Source: Marinobacter salinexigens
GTDB taxonomy: Bacteria; Pseudomonadota; Gammaproteobacteria; Pseudomonadales; Oleiphilaceae
Assembly: GCF_008370345.1 (NCBI RefSeq)
Contig: NZ_VTUU01000003.1
Coordinates: 310,001 to 374,000, forward strand
Reading direction: 5' to 3'
DNA: 64,000 nucleotides
Shown: positions 1 through 9,388 of the stretch, one piece after another
How positions within the stretch are numbered: the stretch's first letter is position 1
Layout of the letters: every line of letters starts with the position of its first letter
Notes under the pieces: model-generated
Database searches by the model: none
Told to the model about the DNA's origin: nothing
The model's input: only the letters and a program-made list of their open reading frames with translations
Made by a program: the position numbers and the translations under genes

Positions 1-381
1 CGATGTGGTACGCCGTTGACCCGCGTTGTGAAGGCCCTTCTGCACAACCACGTCACCGGGTTACCGGTGGTGGATGAACACCGCCATGTCCTTGGGTTCG
101 TCTCGGAACAGGATTGTATCCATGCTCTGCTGGTGAGCAGTTACCACTGTGAAGGTGATCCGATTGTGGACGATGTCATGTTTCGGGAGCCGGTCACGGT
201 TTCAGCGGAAATGGCGGTGGTGGATCTGGCCCAGAATCTTGGTGCGGGCAAGCCCAAGGTCTACCCCGTGGTGGATCATGGCAAACTGATCGGCGTTGTC
301 ACCCGGTCAGCAATTCTGTCAGAGCTGGCCCGGGCCGGGTGTGGTATCGACGCGCCGAAATTCGCCGGATCGGCCAGTTAG
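1..381 (+). CDS. CBS-domain protein, 5' partial
   Basis: The frame is open to the first base of the window, so the N-terminus is missing; the TTG at 16 is only an in-frame codon. What remains is the end of one CBS motif and most of a second: 'GLPVVDEHRHVLGFVSEQD' is the typical end of a first CBS unit, 'VDDVMFREPVTVSAEM' opens the second and 'YPVVDHGKLIGVVTRSAIL' closes it. CBS pairs bind adenine nucleotides and usually regulate a partner protein; there is no attached catalytic domain in the visible part. The gene is convergent with the HD-GYP-like gene, 16 bases away. Stand-alone CBS proteins of this size are common in marine gammaproteobacteria; the partner is unknown. Confidence 0.85.
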   Translation, partial: RCGTPLTRVVKALLHNHVTGLPVVDEHRHVLGFVSEQDCIHALLVSSYHCEGDPIVDDVMFREPVTVSAEMAVVDLAQNLGAGKPKVYPVVDHGKLIGVVTRSAILSELARAGCGIDAPKFAGSAS

Positions 382-397
382 CTGCGGTTCAGTCAGA

Positions 398-1522
398 TCA
401 GGAGCCAAAGCCCCAGATCAGGCTGAAATCCATGGAAGGCATGATTTCGGGCTCTTCCAGAGCCCGGATGTTGTATTCCAGCAGGCTGGTGTCCCGCTCA
501 AACGTTCCGCTGTAGCGGTTACCCCTGGGCCCGAATATAGCTTTAACGAACGGGCCACGGGCTCGCACAGGGCGTGCTGTCACCACACCCACTTCATTAT
601 TGTCGAGGCGTACAAGAATCCCGGGCGGATAGTCCCCCAGAACATGTAACAGGGCTTTGGGAATGGCGGGGCGGAAGCTGCCATCAGCAAGGTTGGCAAT
701 GAGTTTTCGGGCATCGGTCACGTTCATCCGGTGCCGGTAAGCCCGCTTGGTTATCATCGCAACATACCGTTCCGAGAGTGCCAGAATTTCCGCCTCCGGG
801 CGGATTTCCGTACCACTGAGTCCCTTGGGATAGCCGCTGCCATCGGCCTGCTCATGGTGCTGGGCAATGATGGTCAGCAACAGGTTGTTGCTGATGCCGG
901 CGGCCTTCAGGGCCTGGATACTGCGTTCAGGGTGTTTTCGGATGACCTGTCGCTGTTCGTCGGTGAGTACCTTGTTGGAAGCGTTTAGCTGATCAGCAAC
1001 CGGGATTAGCGCCAGATTGGCTGTCAGGGCAGCGGCTGTCAGGACACTGGCACGTTTTTCTTCGAGCCCGAACTGGCGGGCGATGAAATGGCTGAGAATG
1101 GCGTAGAAGAGGGTTTGTTCCAGGCTTGTCGGGCCGATGGAGTAGAGATGCACTAGGGCAAGGCTGGCGTCCGGGGCTTCATCGCACATCCGCTCGACCA
1201 TCCGGCCCAGGCCCAGCAGCCGTTTTTGTGCTGATGGATCGACGTTGGTGATGGCCGCCAGGGTTGCCTCCAGCGCCTGCAGCAAGTCGGGATAGTCGGA
1301 GAACGGGTTTCGTTTCCGGCTGTCCTCGAACACTTCCTCGTCAGGCCGTTCGATTTTCCGGGGTTTGAAGCGGCCCCGCTCGAACAGTTGTTCCAGTTGT
1401 GTGTCGGTCTGGATCACATAGCCCTGGCGCAGCAGAACGTTGCCGTCCGCGTCATAGACATTCCAGGGCAGCGGGCGGCCCAGTTCCAGGGCTCCGGGTG
1501 CGATCCGTATAAGATTATCCAA
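398..1522 (-). CDS. Degenerate HD-GYP domain protein
   Basis: A 374-residue cytoplasmic protein without signal peptide. Residues about 10-60 resemble the N-terminal domain often found in front of HD-GYP domains ('GRPLPWNVYDADGNVLLRQG'). The C-terminal half carries an HD-GYP signature, HHE at 222-224 and DGSGYP at 227-232, with the following 'IRPEAEILALSERY' block. In active cyclic-di-GMP phosphodiesterases the family has an HDIGK motif about 50 residues earlier; here the matching place reads 'LTANLAL' (about 166-172), so the eponymous His-Asp pair is absent, and the later conserved Asp is replaced in 'LSERY'. The protein is therefore more likely a c-di-GMP sensor or scaffold than an enzyme (inference). 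It is transcribed alone, toward the CBS gene. Confidence 0.85.
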   Translation of the reverse strand: MDNLIRIAPGALELGRPLPWNVYDADGNVLLRQGYVIQTDTQLEQLFERGRFKPRKIERPDEEVFEDSRKRNPFSDYPDLLQALEATLAAITNVDPSAQKRLLGLGRMVERMCDEAPDASLALVHLYSIGPTSLEQTLFYAILSHFIARQFGLEEKRASVLTAAALTANLALIPVADQLNASNKVLTDEQRQVIRKHPERSIQALKAAGISNNLLLTIIAQHHEQADGSGYPKGLSGTEIRPEAEILALSERYVAMITKRAYRHRMNVTDARKLIANLADGSFRPAIPKALLHVLGDYPPGILVRLDNNEVGVVTARPVRARGPFVKAIFGPRGNRYSGTFERDTSLLEYNIRALEEPEIMPSMDFSLIWGFGS

Positions 1523-1636
1523 TTCAGGGGTCCTGATTACTGCTTATTGTTCAATAGCCCAGTTTAACCCTGAAAAGCCCCGGTACTCCAGATGGCTATG
1601 AAAGGCAGATTTTCTGCCTGAGGACCTGGTGAGACA

Positions 1637-3055
1637 TCAGGTATCAGTGATGGGCCTGGGCGGATGTGCCTGGGTGGAAGGTGCGAACCGGAAAAGCCGC
1701 CACCCCAGAAGCGTACTCGCGGAAACCAACCCGACCGTGAGCCCTACCCAGAAGCCTGCGGCTCCCATGGCTTCGGTTATGGCGTTGGTAAACGTCAGCG
1801 CATAGCCCAGTGGCAGGCCCAGTCCCCAGAACGAGAACAGCATTATAAACATGGGGATGCGTGTATCTTTATAGCCTCGAAGGGCGCTGATGCAGGTGAC
1901 CTGGATAACATCGGCAATCTGGAACAGAGCGGCGAAGGCCAGCAGACGGACACTCACCGCCCGAACATCCGGATCCGCAGTGTAGAGCGCTGCGATACTG
2001 TCGGTAAACAACCAGAGTGACGTTGCGAACACCAGCGCCGTGGTTGCTGCCAGTATCAGGGAGCTGCGGGAAATCAGGCGTGCGGTATCCGGTGCTCCAG
2101 CCCCCATCAGGAAACTGATTCTCAGGGTCAGCGCCATGCCGATACTCAGAGGCAGCATGAACAGCAGGGAAACCACGTTCAATGCAATCTGATGGCCGGC
2201 TACAACGACCGGTCCAAGTGGAGCGATAAATAGTGCGATGACGGCAAACATACTGGCTTCCACGAAGATTGTGAAGCCGATGGGGATGCCTATTTTCAGA
2301 ATGTAGGCAAGGCCTGTCTTGTCCGGCTTGGCCCAGTCAGCAAGCAGGTGGAAGCTGCGGTAGACCGGGCTTCTGTTGAGGTAAATCAGCAGCGCGATGG
2401 CTGCAACGCTGTTGGACAGGGCCGTTGCCCAGCCACAGCCAATACCTCCCATGGCGGGAAGTCCGAGCTTGCCGTAGATGAAGATGTAGTTCAGGGGCAG
2501 GTTTATCAGGGTGCTCAAAACAGAGAAGGCCATGATTACCCGGGTGTGGCCCAGGCCATCAGTAAGCCCTCTCAGGGCTGTTATCAATAACAGAGCTGGC
2601 ACGCCCCAGCAAAAAGCATCGAGATAGCCCTGGGTAATGCGGGCAGTGTTGGGTTCCAGTTCAAGCCTGGCCAGGACCGGGTGGACATTGGTCAGCAGAA
2701 GGATCATCAACACCGTACCGGCTGCCGCGAGGTACAGCCCCTGCCAGGTCGTGGGCATAACCTTTTCGACCGTACGGGCGCCGTTAAAACCGGAAATAAT
2801 TGGCTGTAATGCACTGAGGGTGCCCACGAAGAACAGGAACAGTGGCATCCACAGGCTACCGCCAATACCCACGGCGGCCAGGTCTTCGGCACTGGCGTGT
2901 CCGGCCATGATGGTATCAATCACGCCATTGGCCATCTGTGCGATCTGCGCAATCAGAATGGGGCCACCCAGTATGGAAAGGGTGCGCCATTCAGAAAGGG
3001 TCCGGGGTATCAGAGGTTGGCGGGCTTCCGGCAGTGGCTGATGGGTTTCATCCAT
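1637..3055 (-). CDS. MATE family multidrug/Na+ antiporter (NorM-like)
   Basis: A 472-residue inner-membrane protein with about twelve hydrophobic segments arranged as two similar halves, the usual size and plan of MATE exporters. Family-like stretches include 'LGGPILIAQIAQMANGVIDTIMAGHAS' near the N-terminus (quoted region about residues 29-55, with the conserved polar and Asp residues of TM1-TM2) and the matching motif in the second half near 'IGIPIGFTIFVEASMF'. Members extrude cationic drugs in exchange for Na+ or H+; substrate cannot be told from sequence. The ATG at 3055 fits the family length. Divergent from the EamA gene, 157 bases apart; no repressor gene is adjacent. Confidence 0.92.
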   Translation of the reverse strand: MDETHQPLPEARQPLIPRTLSEWRTLSILGGPILIAQIAQMANGVIDTIMAGHASAEDLAAVGIGGSLWMPLFLFFVGTLSALQPIISGFNGARTVEKVMPTTWQGLYLAAAGTVLMILLLTNVHPVLARLELEPNTARITQGYLDAFCWGVPALLLITALRGLTDGLGHTRVIMAFSVLSTLINLPLNYIFIYGKLGLPAMGGIGCGWATALSNSVAAIALLIYLNRSPVYRSFHLLADWAKPDKTGLAYILKIGIPIGFTIFVEASMFAVIALFIAPLGPVVVAGHQIALNVVSLLFMLPLSIGMALTLRISFLMGAGAPDTARLISRSSLILAATTALVFATSLWLFTDSIAALYTADPDVRAVSVRLLAFAALFQIADVIQVTCISALRGYKDTRIPMFIMLFSFWGLGLPLGYALTFTNAITEAMGAAGFWVGLTVGLVSASTLLGWRLFRFAPSTQAHPPRPITDT

Positions 3056-3212
3056 AATCCAGGTAGTGTCCTTTGCATTTGTAAGACCTGATTGCGGGAG
3101 CGAAATAGTACTCGATCAGGGCCCGGCTCCGCATCGGGGATTTCCCTGCCCGCTGACACTGTGAGGCAAAACCGTTACAGTACGCGCCTTGATCAGAACA
3201 GGTAGTGAAGCG

Positions 3213-4082
3213 ATGGGTTTACTGATTTTTGTCACGGTCCTCTGGGCATTTTCATTCAGCCTGATCGGCGAGTTTCTTGCCGGCCGGGTAGACAGCGATT
3301 TTGCGGTCCTCAGCCGCGTATTGCTTGGCGCCCTCGTATTCCTGCCGTTTACCCGCTGGCGAGGCGTACCCTCCGGTATGAAGCTGGGAATCATGGCGAC
3401 CGGTATGCTGCAGTTCGGGATTACCTACCTGTGCCTGTACCGCTCGTTCAGTTATCTCACTGTGCCCGAAGTCCTGCTCTTCACCATCTTCACGCCCCTG
3501 TACGTTACGTTGCTGGATGATGCCCTGTTCCGCCGCTTCTCTCCCATAGCGCTGGTCGCCGCCGCGATCGCCACGGTGGGCGCGGGTATTATCCGCTATG
3601 ACGGGCTCAGCGAAGACTTCATTACCGGCTTCCTGTTACTGCAGGTGGCCAACTTTACCTTTGCTGCAGGCCAGGTAGGGTACAAGCATGTGATGCAGCA
3701 CTACACGCTGGAGCTTCCTGCGTACCGCACCTTCGGCTTTTTCTTCTTTGGCGCACTGGTCATCGCCCTGCCCTCATTCCTGGTGTTCGGTAATCCCGAC
3801 AAATTGCCTGCAACCGGGCTGCAGTGGGGCATTCTCGTCTGGCTTGGATTAGCGGCGTCCGGTCTGGGTATGTTCCTGTGGAATCGGGGAGCCTGTCGTG
3901 TAGATGCGGGTACCCTGGCCATCATGAACAATGCCCTGGTCCCTGCCGGGTTGCTGGTTAACCTGCTGATCTGGAATCGTGATGCAGATCTGGTCCGCCT
4001 CGCGGTTGGTGGTGCTGTGATTGCCTTCTCGCTTTGGGTCAATGCCCGCTTCCGTTCTCGTGCCCGCCTGGTAAATGCCTGA
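3213..4082 (+). CDS. EamA/DMT-family transporter
   Basis: A 289-residue inner-membrane protein with ten hydrophobic segments in two EamA repeats, the standard drug/metabolite transporter plan. I start it at the ATG 3213 ('MGLLIFVTVLWAFSFSLIG'), preceded by a purine-rich 'ggtagtgaag', rather than at the TTG at 3189, because the family begins directly with TM1. The protein resembles CarboxylateABC/RhaT-type exporters only generally; substrate is unknown. It ends with a basic tail. Transcribed alone; the following 157 bases hold the promoter region of the chemoreceptor gene. Confidence 0.9.
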   Translation: MGLLIFVTVLWAFSFSLIGEFLAGRVDSDFAVLSRVLLGALVFLPFTRWRGVPSGMKLGIMATGMLQFGITYLCLYRSFSYLTVPEVLLFTIFTPLYVTLLDDALFRRFSPIALVAAAIATVGAGIIRYDGLSEDFITGFLLLQVANFTFAAGQVGYKHVMQHYTLELPAYRTFGFFFFGALVIALPSFLVFGNPDKLPATGLQWGILVWLGLAASGLGMFLWNRGACRVDAGTLAIMNNALVPAGLLVNLLIWNRDADLVRLAVGGAVIAFSLWVNARFRSRARLVNA

Positions 4083-4239
4083 TAAGTAGTAACACGGACT
4101 AAGGTTTTTGCCGGCCTGGCCGTTAAGTTTGCTTACGCAGGGTAACTTTTGACGAATATCAAATGTGTTCGTTTGAGTATACCCTTGCGACTCTTTCCAG
4201 CTCCCTCGAGCACCGCTGACATAGAGAACAGGCAGGCGA

Positions 4240-5811
4240 ATGCGTACAAATCTCCCGGTAACCCAACGAGAAGTGATGATGAAGGACGGTGGGCGGTTGA
4301 TCACAACCACCGATCTTAAGGGCGTAATCACCTACTGCAACGACGAATTTGTAGAAATCAGCGGCTTCTCCCGGGACGAACTTGTCGGCCAGGCGCACAA
4401 CATCATCCGCCATCCTGATATGCCACAGCCGGTATTCAAGGGTATGTGGGACTATCTCAAAGCCGGAAAATCATGGATGGGGGTGGTCAAGAACCGAGCC
4501 AAGAACGGCGACTTCTATTGGGTGAGTGCCTATGTAACCCCGATCCTCGACGGAGGAAAAATGGTGGGTTACGAATCCGTGCGCGTGGCTCCGACGCGGG
4601 CACAGGTGGCCCGGGCAGAGAAGCTGTACGCCCGTATCTCGGCCGGAAAATCCGCCATGAGTGGTGCTGGAAGGCTCAGGTCCATGTTTGCTTCGGGCTG
4701 GCCCTTCCTGGTTTCCCTGGTGCTGAGTCTTGGTGCCCTGAGCCTGAATCAGCCATGGCTTTCAGCAGGTCTGATTGTGATTGGCCATTTGCTGGGTATC
4801 GGGTTGGTGCTCGGCTCCATTACCGGTCGTCTCAAACGACTGCTTGCCCTGCGGCCGGATGCGTTCCAGGATGCAGTGGTGTCGCGTACTTACAGTGATG
4901 AGATCGGGTTGTTCGGACGCCTGTCGATGGTGCTGATGAGTGAAGAGGCGCGGATTCGCACCGTGCTTGCACGCATAGAAGATCAGGCCGAACTGCTCTA
5001 TGAGCATGCCCGGGCGTCCCACGGCTACATTCGGGATGGTGCGGACGCCATAGCACGGCAACGGGCGGAAACCGAACAGACTGCGTCAGCAATCACCGAA
5101 ATGACGGCCTCCATTCAGGAGGTCACTGAGTCGGTGACCGGCAATGCGCGGGCCGCGGAAGAAGCGAATCGTCTGGCGGGTGTGGGCAGTGACCGCAGTT
5201 CCGAAGCGCTGGATGCGATAGAAGCCCTGGTGACCCGGGTGAATGGAATTGGCGACACCATCGGCAAGCTGGGCGAGTCCACCAACAGTATTGGTGATGC
5301 AGCCAGTCTGATTTCAGAAATTGCTGACCAGACCAATCTTCTGGCGTTAAACGCTGCTATCGAGGCGGCTCGCGCGGGTGAACAGGGCCGGGGATTTGCC
5401 GTCGTGGCCGATGAGGTCCGCTCTCTGGCAGCCAGGACCCGGGAATCAACGGTGAAGATCCAGGAAGTGATCGATGATTTCCGGACTCAGGTAGATTCCG
5501 CTGTGCAGGCTACCCGGGATGGTGAAGCGGTTGCGGGTCAGGGTCTGGAGAAGGTGCGGGAAGCCGAGAATTCCCTGCGTGATATTGTCACCTCTATCGG
5601 CACCATCTCCGACAGCTTCATCAGTATGTCGGCAGCATTCGAGGAACAGAGCCAGGTCTCCGAGGAGATCAACGGCCAGATCGTCAACATTGCCGAGCTG
5701 GCGGATTTCAGTGATCAGCAGGCGGATTCAGCGAAGCGCAGCAGTGACGAGCTGAGTTCCATGTCCCGTGGCCTGAAAGATCTTGTTTCCCGTTTTATCA
5801 GTAAAAACTGA
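4240..5811 (+). CDS. Aer-like PAS methyl-accepting chemoreceptor
   Basis: A 523-residue receptor. Residues about 20-115 form a PAS domain ('[20 protein letters not shown]', '[18 protein letters not shown]'), with the His-Pro-Asp motif typical of Aer-type FAD-binding PAS domains. Two hydrophobic segments at about 150-195 make a membrane hairpin with no periplasmic domain, so sensing is cytoplasmic. The rest is a coiled-coil signalling domain with the MCP hairpin tip '[20 protein letters not shown]' that contacts CheA/CheW. By analogy to E. coli Aer it should steer movement by redox or electron-transport state. No che genes are in the window, so it is an orphan receptor that must feed a distant array. 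The start at 4240 keeps the full PAS domain. Confidence 0.92.
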   Translation: MRTNLPVTQREVMMKDGGRLITTTDLKGVITYCNDEFVEISGFSRDELVGQAHNIIRHPDMPQPVFKGMWDYLKAGKSWMGVVKNRAKNGDFYWVSAYVTPILDGGKMVGYESVRVAPTRAQVARAEKLYARISAGKSAMSGAGRLRSMFASGWPFLVSLVLSLGALSLNQPWLSAGLIVIGHLLGIGLVLGSITGRLKRLLALRPDAFQDAVVSRTYSDEIGLFGRLSMVLMSEEARIRTVLARIEDQAELLYEHARASHGYIRDGADAIARQRAETEQTASAITEMTASIQEVTESVTGNARAAEEANRLAGVGSDRSSEALDAIEALVTRVNGIGDTIGKLGESTNSIGDAASLISEIADQTNLLALNAAIEAARAGEQGRGFAVVADEVRSLAARTRESTVKIQEVIDDFRTQVDSAVQATRDGEAVAGQGLEKVREAENSLRDIVTSIGTISDSFISMSAAFEEQSQVSEEINGQIVNIAELADFSDQQADSAKRSSDELSSMSRGLKDLVSRFISKN

Positions 5812-5829
5812 CGGTTAAATCACAGCGCC

Positions 5830-5861
5830 TGCCGGAGCTGCATTTTCAGGGCACTCCGGCA
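5830..5861 (+). terminator. Possible terminator hairpin after chemoreceptor gene
   Basis: TGCCGGAG (5830-5837) pairs with CTCCGGCA (5854-5861) across a 16-base loop, just after the chemoreceptor stop codon. There is no clear T-run behind it, so it may be only a 3'-end stabilising hairpin. Confidence 0.35.
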
Positions 5862-5968
5862 CTGGCATCAGCCTGTGAGTGCTGGCAGAATCCCGCCCCA
5901 ATTGCCGGATTGAACATCCGGTATACAACGATTTTCGTATTCCCTAGCCAAAAGCACAGGAAAACATC

Positions 5969-7360
5969 ATGAACAACCCCACCCCGGCTTCGAACAACGG
6001 AGCGGCTCGTGGCCTCTGGTCTTCGCGACTGGCCTTCATTCTCGCTGCCACCGGTTCTGCCGTCGGCCTTGGTAATATCTGGAAGTTCCCCTACGTCACT
6101 GGTGAGAATGGTGGCGGTGCCTTCGTAATCGTGTATCTGGTGTGTATCGCCGTACTTGGTATTCCCATCATGATGGCCGAAGTTTTCGTTGGCCGTAATG
6201 GTCGTCATAACCCGATTACCAGCATGCGACTGGTTGCCGAGCGCAATCTGCGTTCGCCCATGTGGCGGATCTCAGCCATCGTCGGCATGATTGCCGCATT
6301 CGCTATTCTGTCGTTCTACTCAGTGATTGGCGGTTGGGCTGCGTCCTATATCGGTCATGCTGCCCAGGGCGATTTTACCGGCGGTACCGCCGAGTCGATT
6401 GGTGATCTGTTCGGTGGCTTGTTGGCTAGCCCGGGTCAGTTGCTGATCTGGCACACGGTATTTATGGCACTGGTCATTCTGGTGGTGTCCCGTGGCCTCA
6501 AAGGTGGTCTGGAGCGTGCTGCGACCATCCTCATGCCTGCTCTGTTCCTGTTGCTGATTGTGGCTGTGGGTTATGCGACGACCACGGGACACTTTGGCGA
6601 GGCCGTAGATTTCCTGTTTACACCGAATTTCGGTGCACTGACCATAAACGGTGTCCTGATCGCCCTGGGTCATGCGTTCTTCACCCTGAGCCTGGGTATG
6701 GCCATCATGATGGCGTACGGTTCCTACCTTGGCCGGGACGTTTCCATCGCCCGGACGGCTGTCAGTGTGGCCCTGATGGATACCGTGGTGGCCCTGATGG
6801 CTGGATTGGCAATTTTCCCGGTGGTGTTCGCCAACGGGCTGGAAGCCGGTGCGGGCCCTGGCCTGATTTTCCAGACGCTGCCGCTGGCGTTCGGTAACAT
6901 GCCCATGGGCGGTCTGTTCGGCACCCTGTTCTTCGTGCTGCTGCTGTTTGCAGCCTGGACCTCCGGTATTTCACTGCTTGAACCGGTTGTGGAATGGGTG
7001 GAGGAGAAAACCTCTCTGGCCCGCTCCAGCAGTGCAATTCTGGTGGGTGTTCTGTGCTGGGCGCTGGGTATTGCCTCTATCCTGTCGCTAAACCTGTGGT
7101 CAGACGTTACACCGCTGGATATGTTTGCGCGTTTTGAAGGCAAAACGATTTTTGATCTGCTGGACTTCTTCACCGCCAACGTGCTGCTGCCGCTGTCAGG
7201 CCTGTTGACGGCGATCTTTGTGGGCTGGTTTGTGGCCAAAGAATCGCTGATGCGGGATCTCAATCTCGAAGGTGCTGGCTTTGCTCTTTGGCACAACCTG
7301 ATCCGGTTTGTAACGCCGGTGGCAGTCATCATTGTCTTTATCTACAACCTGACGGCCTGA
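5969..7360 (+). CDS. Neurotransmitter:sodium symporter family (NSS) transporter
   Basis: A 463-residue inner-membrane protein with about eleven to twelve hydrophobic segments. The family signature is plain at residues 20-50: 'ATGSAVGLGNIWKFPY' followed by 'ENGGGAFVIVYL', which is the unwound TM1 that holds Na+ and the substrate in LeuT/Tyt1/MhsT-type proteins. Members import amino acids or small amines with Na+, in keeping with a marine host; the exact substrate is not readable. The gene stands alone and ends at a strong bidirectional terminator shared with the TRAP genes. Confidence 0.92.
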   Translation: MNNPTPASNNGAARGLWSSRLAFILAATGSAVGLGNIWKFPYVTGENGGGAFVIVYLVCIAVLGIPIMMAEVFVGRNGRHNPITSMRLVAERNLRSPMWRISAIVGMIAAFAILSFYSVIGGWAASYIGHAAQGDFTGGTAESIGDLFGGLLASPGQLLIWHTVFMALVILVVSRGLKGGLERAATILMPALFLLLIVAVGYATTTGHFGEAVDFLFTPNFGALTINGVLIALGHAFFTLSLGMAIMMAYGSYLGRDVSIARTAVSVALMDTVVALMAGLAIFPVVFANGLEAGAGPGLIFQTLPLAFGNMPMGGLFGTLFFVLLLFAAWTSGISLLEPVVEWVEEKTSLARSSSAILVGVLCWALGIASILSLNLWSDVTPLDMFARFEGKTIFDLLDFFTANVLLPLSGLLTAIFVGWFVAKESLMRDLNLEGAGFALWHNLIRFVTPVAVIIVFIYNLTA

Positions 7361-7385
7361 CCGATACGGTTGCAGGAAAGCACGA

Positions 7386-7424
7386 AAACACAAAGGGCCC
7401 GTCAGTGACGGGCCCTTTGTGTTT
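7386..7424. terminator. Bidirectional intrinsic terminator
   Basis: A perfect 18-bp inverted repeat (7386-7403 and 7407-7424) with a 3-base loop; the GC-rich centre GGGCCCGTC is flanked by AAACACAAA / TTTGTGTTT, giving T-rich tails on both strands. It lies between the convergent NSS gene (stop 7360) and dctM (stop 7430) and can serve both. Confidence 0.92.
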
Positions 7425-7429
7425 CTCGG

Positions 7430-8740
7430 TCAGAAGAACAGGTTGGGTAGCCAGGTGGCGATTTCCGGGAAGATCATGATCAGGATGATGCCGACGATTT
7501 CCACGATGACGAATGGAATGATCGACTTGTAGATATCCTTCATGGTGATCCACGATGGCACCACGCCCTTCAGGTAGAACAGGTTGAAGCCGAAGGGCGG
7601 CGTCATATAGCCGATTTCCATGTTGATCACGAACAGGATGCCGAACCAGATCGGATCGAAGCCCAGGGATTCGACGATGGGCATGAACACTGGCAGGGTA
7701 ATCAGCATGATACCCACCGGATCCAGCACCATGGCCAGCAGGAACACAATCACCATCATCGCGATGATGATGCCCCAGGGACCACCTGGAATCATGGACA
7801 TCAGACCTTCAATCAACTCCTGCGCACCCATGCTCTGATACGCTGCACTGAACGCGTGAGCGGCAAACAGAATCCACAGGATCATACCGGTGAGTTTGAA
7901 GGTGCGGATGGCGGCTTCCTGCAGAATGCTCCATTTGAACTGGCGATAAACCGCCGCAGAGATCAACGAGCCGAGCACACCCATGGCGGCAGCCTCAGTT
8001 GGGGTGGTAATGCCGCCAATAATGGAACCCAGTACCATCACAACCACACCAATCGGCAGCAGTACTGCACGCAGTGCCCGGAACTTTTCCGGCCAGGTGC
8101 CACGCTCTTCCTTTGGCAATGCCGGGGCCAGTTCCGGCTGCAGATGGGCGCGAACCAGTATATAGATAGCCGTCAGTACCATGAGCAGTATGCCCGGCAT
8201 TATCCCTGCCGCAAACATCTTGCCTACGGATACGCCGGTGATCAGCGCGTAGAGGATCATCAGGATGCTGGGAGGGATCAGGATGCCCCAGCCACCACCG
8301 GTATTTATAACGCCGAGAGCCATGTTCTTGTCGTAACCACGCTCAAGCATAGAGGGCAGAGCAATGGTGCCCATGGCCACAACCGCAGCGCCACTGATAC
8401 CCACCATGGCTGCAAACACGGCACAGATACCCAGGGTGCCCAGGGCGAGTCCGCCTTTCAGTCCGCCGCACCAAAGATGCATCATCCGATACAGGTCTTT
8501 GGCCACGCCCGTGCGTTCCAGCACCATCGCCATAAAGACGAACAGCGGAATAGCCACCAGTGTAAAGCTGCCCATGGTGCCCCAGATCTGGGAGGCCACC
8601 ATGTAGAAGGAGTCGAAGCCCCAGGTGAAATACAGGAAGACAACAGACACACCGCCCAGCACAAATGCCAGCGGCAGGCCCAATAGCAGGAAAAACAGCA
8701 GAGTGCCGAAGAACAGCAGGGTCAGGACTTCAATGCTCAC
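7430..8740 (-). CDS. dctM: TRAP transporter large permease (DctM)
   Basis: A 436-residue inner-membrane protein with about a dozen hydrophobic segments, the usual size of the large TRAP subunit. It begins 'MSIEVLTLLFFGTLLFFLLL' and has the family's 'GGGWGILIPPSILMILYALI' and 'GGITTPTEAAAMGVLGSLI' blocks and a C-terminal 'MEIGYMTPPFGFNLFYLKG'. It carries out Na+-coupled uptake of an organic acid delivered by DctP. It overlaps dctQ by four bases (ATGA-type junction), so the two are translationally coupled. It is the last gene of the dctPQM unit and ends at the bidirectional terminator. Confidence 0.95.
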   Translation of the reverse strand: MSIEVLTLLFFGTLLFFLLLGLPLAFVLGGVSVVFLYFTWGFDSFYMVASQIWGTMGSFTLVAIPLFVFMAMVLERTGVAKDLYRMMHLWCGGLKGGLALGTLGICAVFAAMVGISGAAVVAMGTIALPSMLERGYDKNMALGVINTGGGWGILIPPSILMILYALITGVSVGKMFAAGIMPGILLMVLTAIYILVRAHLQPELAPALPKEERGTWPEKFRALRAVLLPIGVVVMVLGSIIGGITTPTEAAAMGVLGSLISAAVYRQFKWSILQEAAIRTFKLTGMILWILFAAHAFSAAYQSMGAQELIEGLMSMIPGGPWGIIIAMMVIVFLLAMVLDPVGIMLITLPVFMPIVESLGFDPIWFGILFVINMEIGYMTPPFGFNLFYLKGVVPSWITMKDIYKSIIPFVIVEIVGIILIMIFPEIATWLPNLFF

Positions 8741-9285
8741 AGCTGCTCTCCTTCAGATTCGTTCTCATCAGGGGTGTAGTAATCCAGATTGAAGGCAACC
8801 GCGATGTCCTCCAGAAGTTTGACCAGGCCCTGCAATACCAGCAGCGCAGTACCAACGGGAATGGCGAGCTTCACGGGCCAGATTGGTGGGTTCCAGGCGG
8901 AGTAGGAGGTTTCCCAGCTGGAAATGGACTCCCGCGCCATATCAATCCCGAACCACAGTAGTGCCAGGGTAAAGATGAAGAACACCACGGAGGTTAAAAT
9001 ATCGGTAAACGCCCGCTTACGGGGAGGCATATGGGAATGCAACAGGTCCACGTTCACGTGGCCCCGGTGGGCCATGATGTAGCCCCCGGACATCACGGCA
9101 TAGATCCCAAAGAGCATCTGAGTAAGCTCATTGGTCCATACCGTCGGCGAATTGAGGAGATAGCGGAAGCCCACCTCAAGCAACAGAAACGCGAACATGG
9201 CAAACACGAGCAGGGCTATCCATCGCCCGATAAAATCATTGAGACGGGTAACCCCTCTCATGAAGGCGGAAATCATCGCACCCAT
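8737..9285 (-). CDS. dctQ: TRAP transporter small permease (DctQ)
   Basis: A 182-residue inner-membrane protein with four hydrophobic segments. The conserved DctQ motif 'EVGFRYLLNSPTVWTNELTQ' region (about residues 37-56) with its Trp-x-x-Glu is present, and 'YIMAHRGHVNVDLLHSHMP' is the usual loop after TM2. DctQ braces DctM in the elevator-type TRAP transporter. Stop and dctM start overlap by four bases. The gene is separated from dctP by a hairpin with a T-tract that can lower its expression relative to the binding protein. Confidence 0.95.
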   Translation of the reverse strand: MGAMISAFMRGVTRLNDFIGRWIALLVFAMFAFLLLEVGFRYLLNSPTVWTNELTQMLFGIYAVMSGGYIMAHRGHVNVDLLHSHMPPRKRAFTDILTSVVFFIFTLALLWFGIDMARESISSWETSYSAWNPPIWPVKLAIPVGTALLVLQGLVKLLEDIAVAFNLDYYTPDENESEGEQL

Positions 9286-9337
9286 GGCACTCTCCGTACG
9301 ATCAACAGTGTCCAGGAGGACGTTGGTTCAGGGGGAT

Positions 9338-9366
9338 AAAAAAGGCCGGGGCTCAGGGCCCCGGCC
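9338..9366 (-). terminator. Attenuating hairpin between dctP and dctQ
   Basis: Read on the minus strand, a 9-bp perfect GC stem GGCCGGGGC / GCCCCGGCC (9358-9366 and 9344-9352, 5-base loop) is followed directly by six T (9343-9338). It lies after the dctP stop and before dctQ. This is a full intrinsic terminator by form; since dctQ and dctM have no obvious promoter of their own, partial read-through would give much more DctP than permease, as is usual for binding-protein systems. Confidence 0.82.
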
Positions 9367-9388
9367 CTTGCAACTCAATCAGTGAGGC

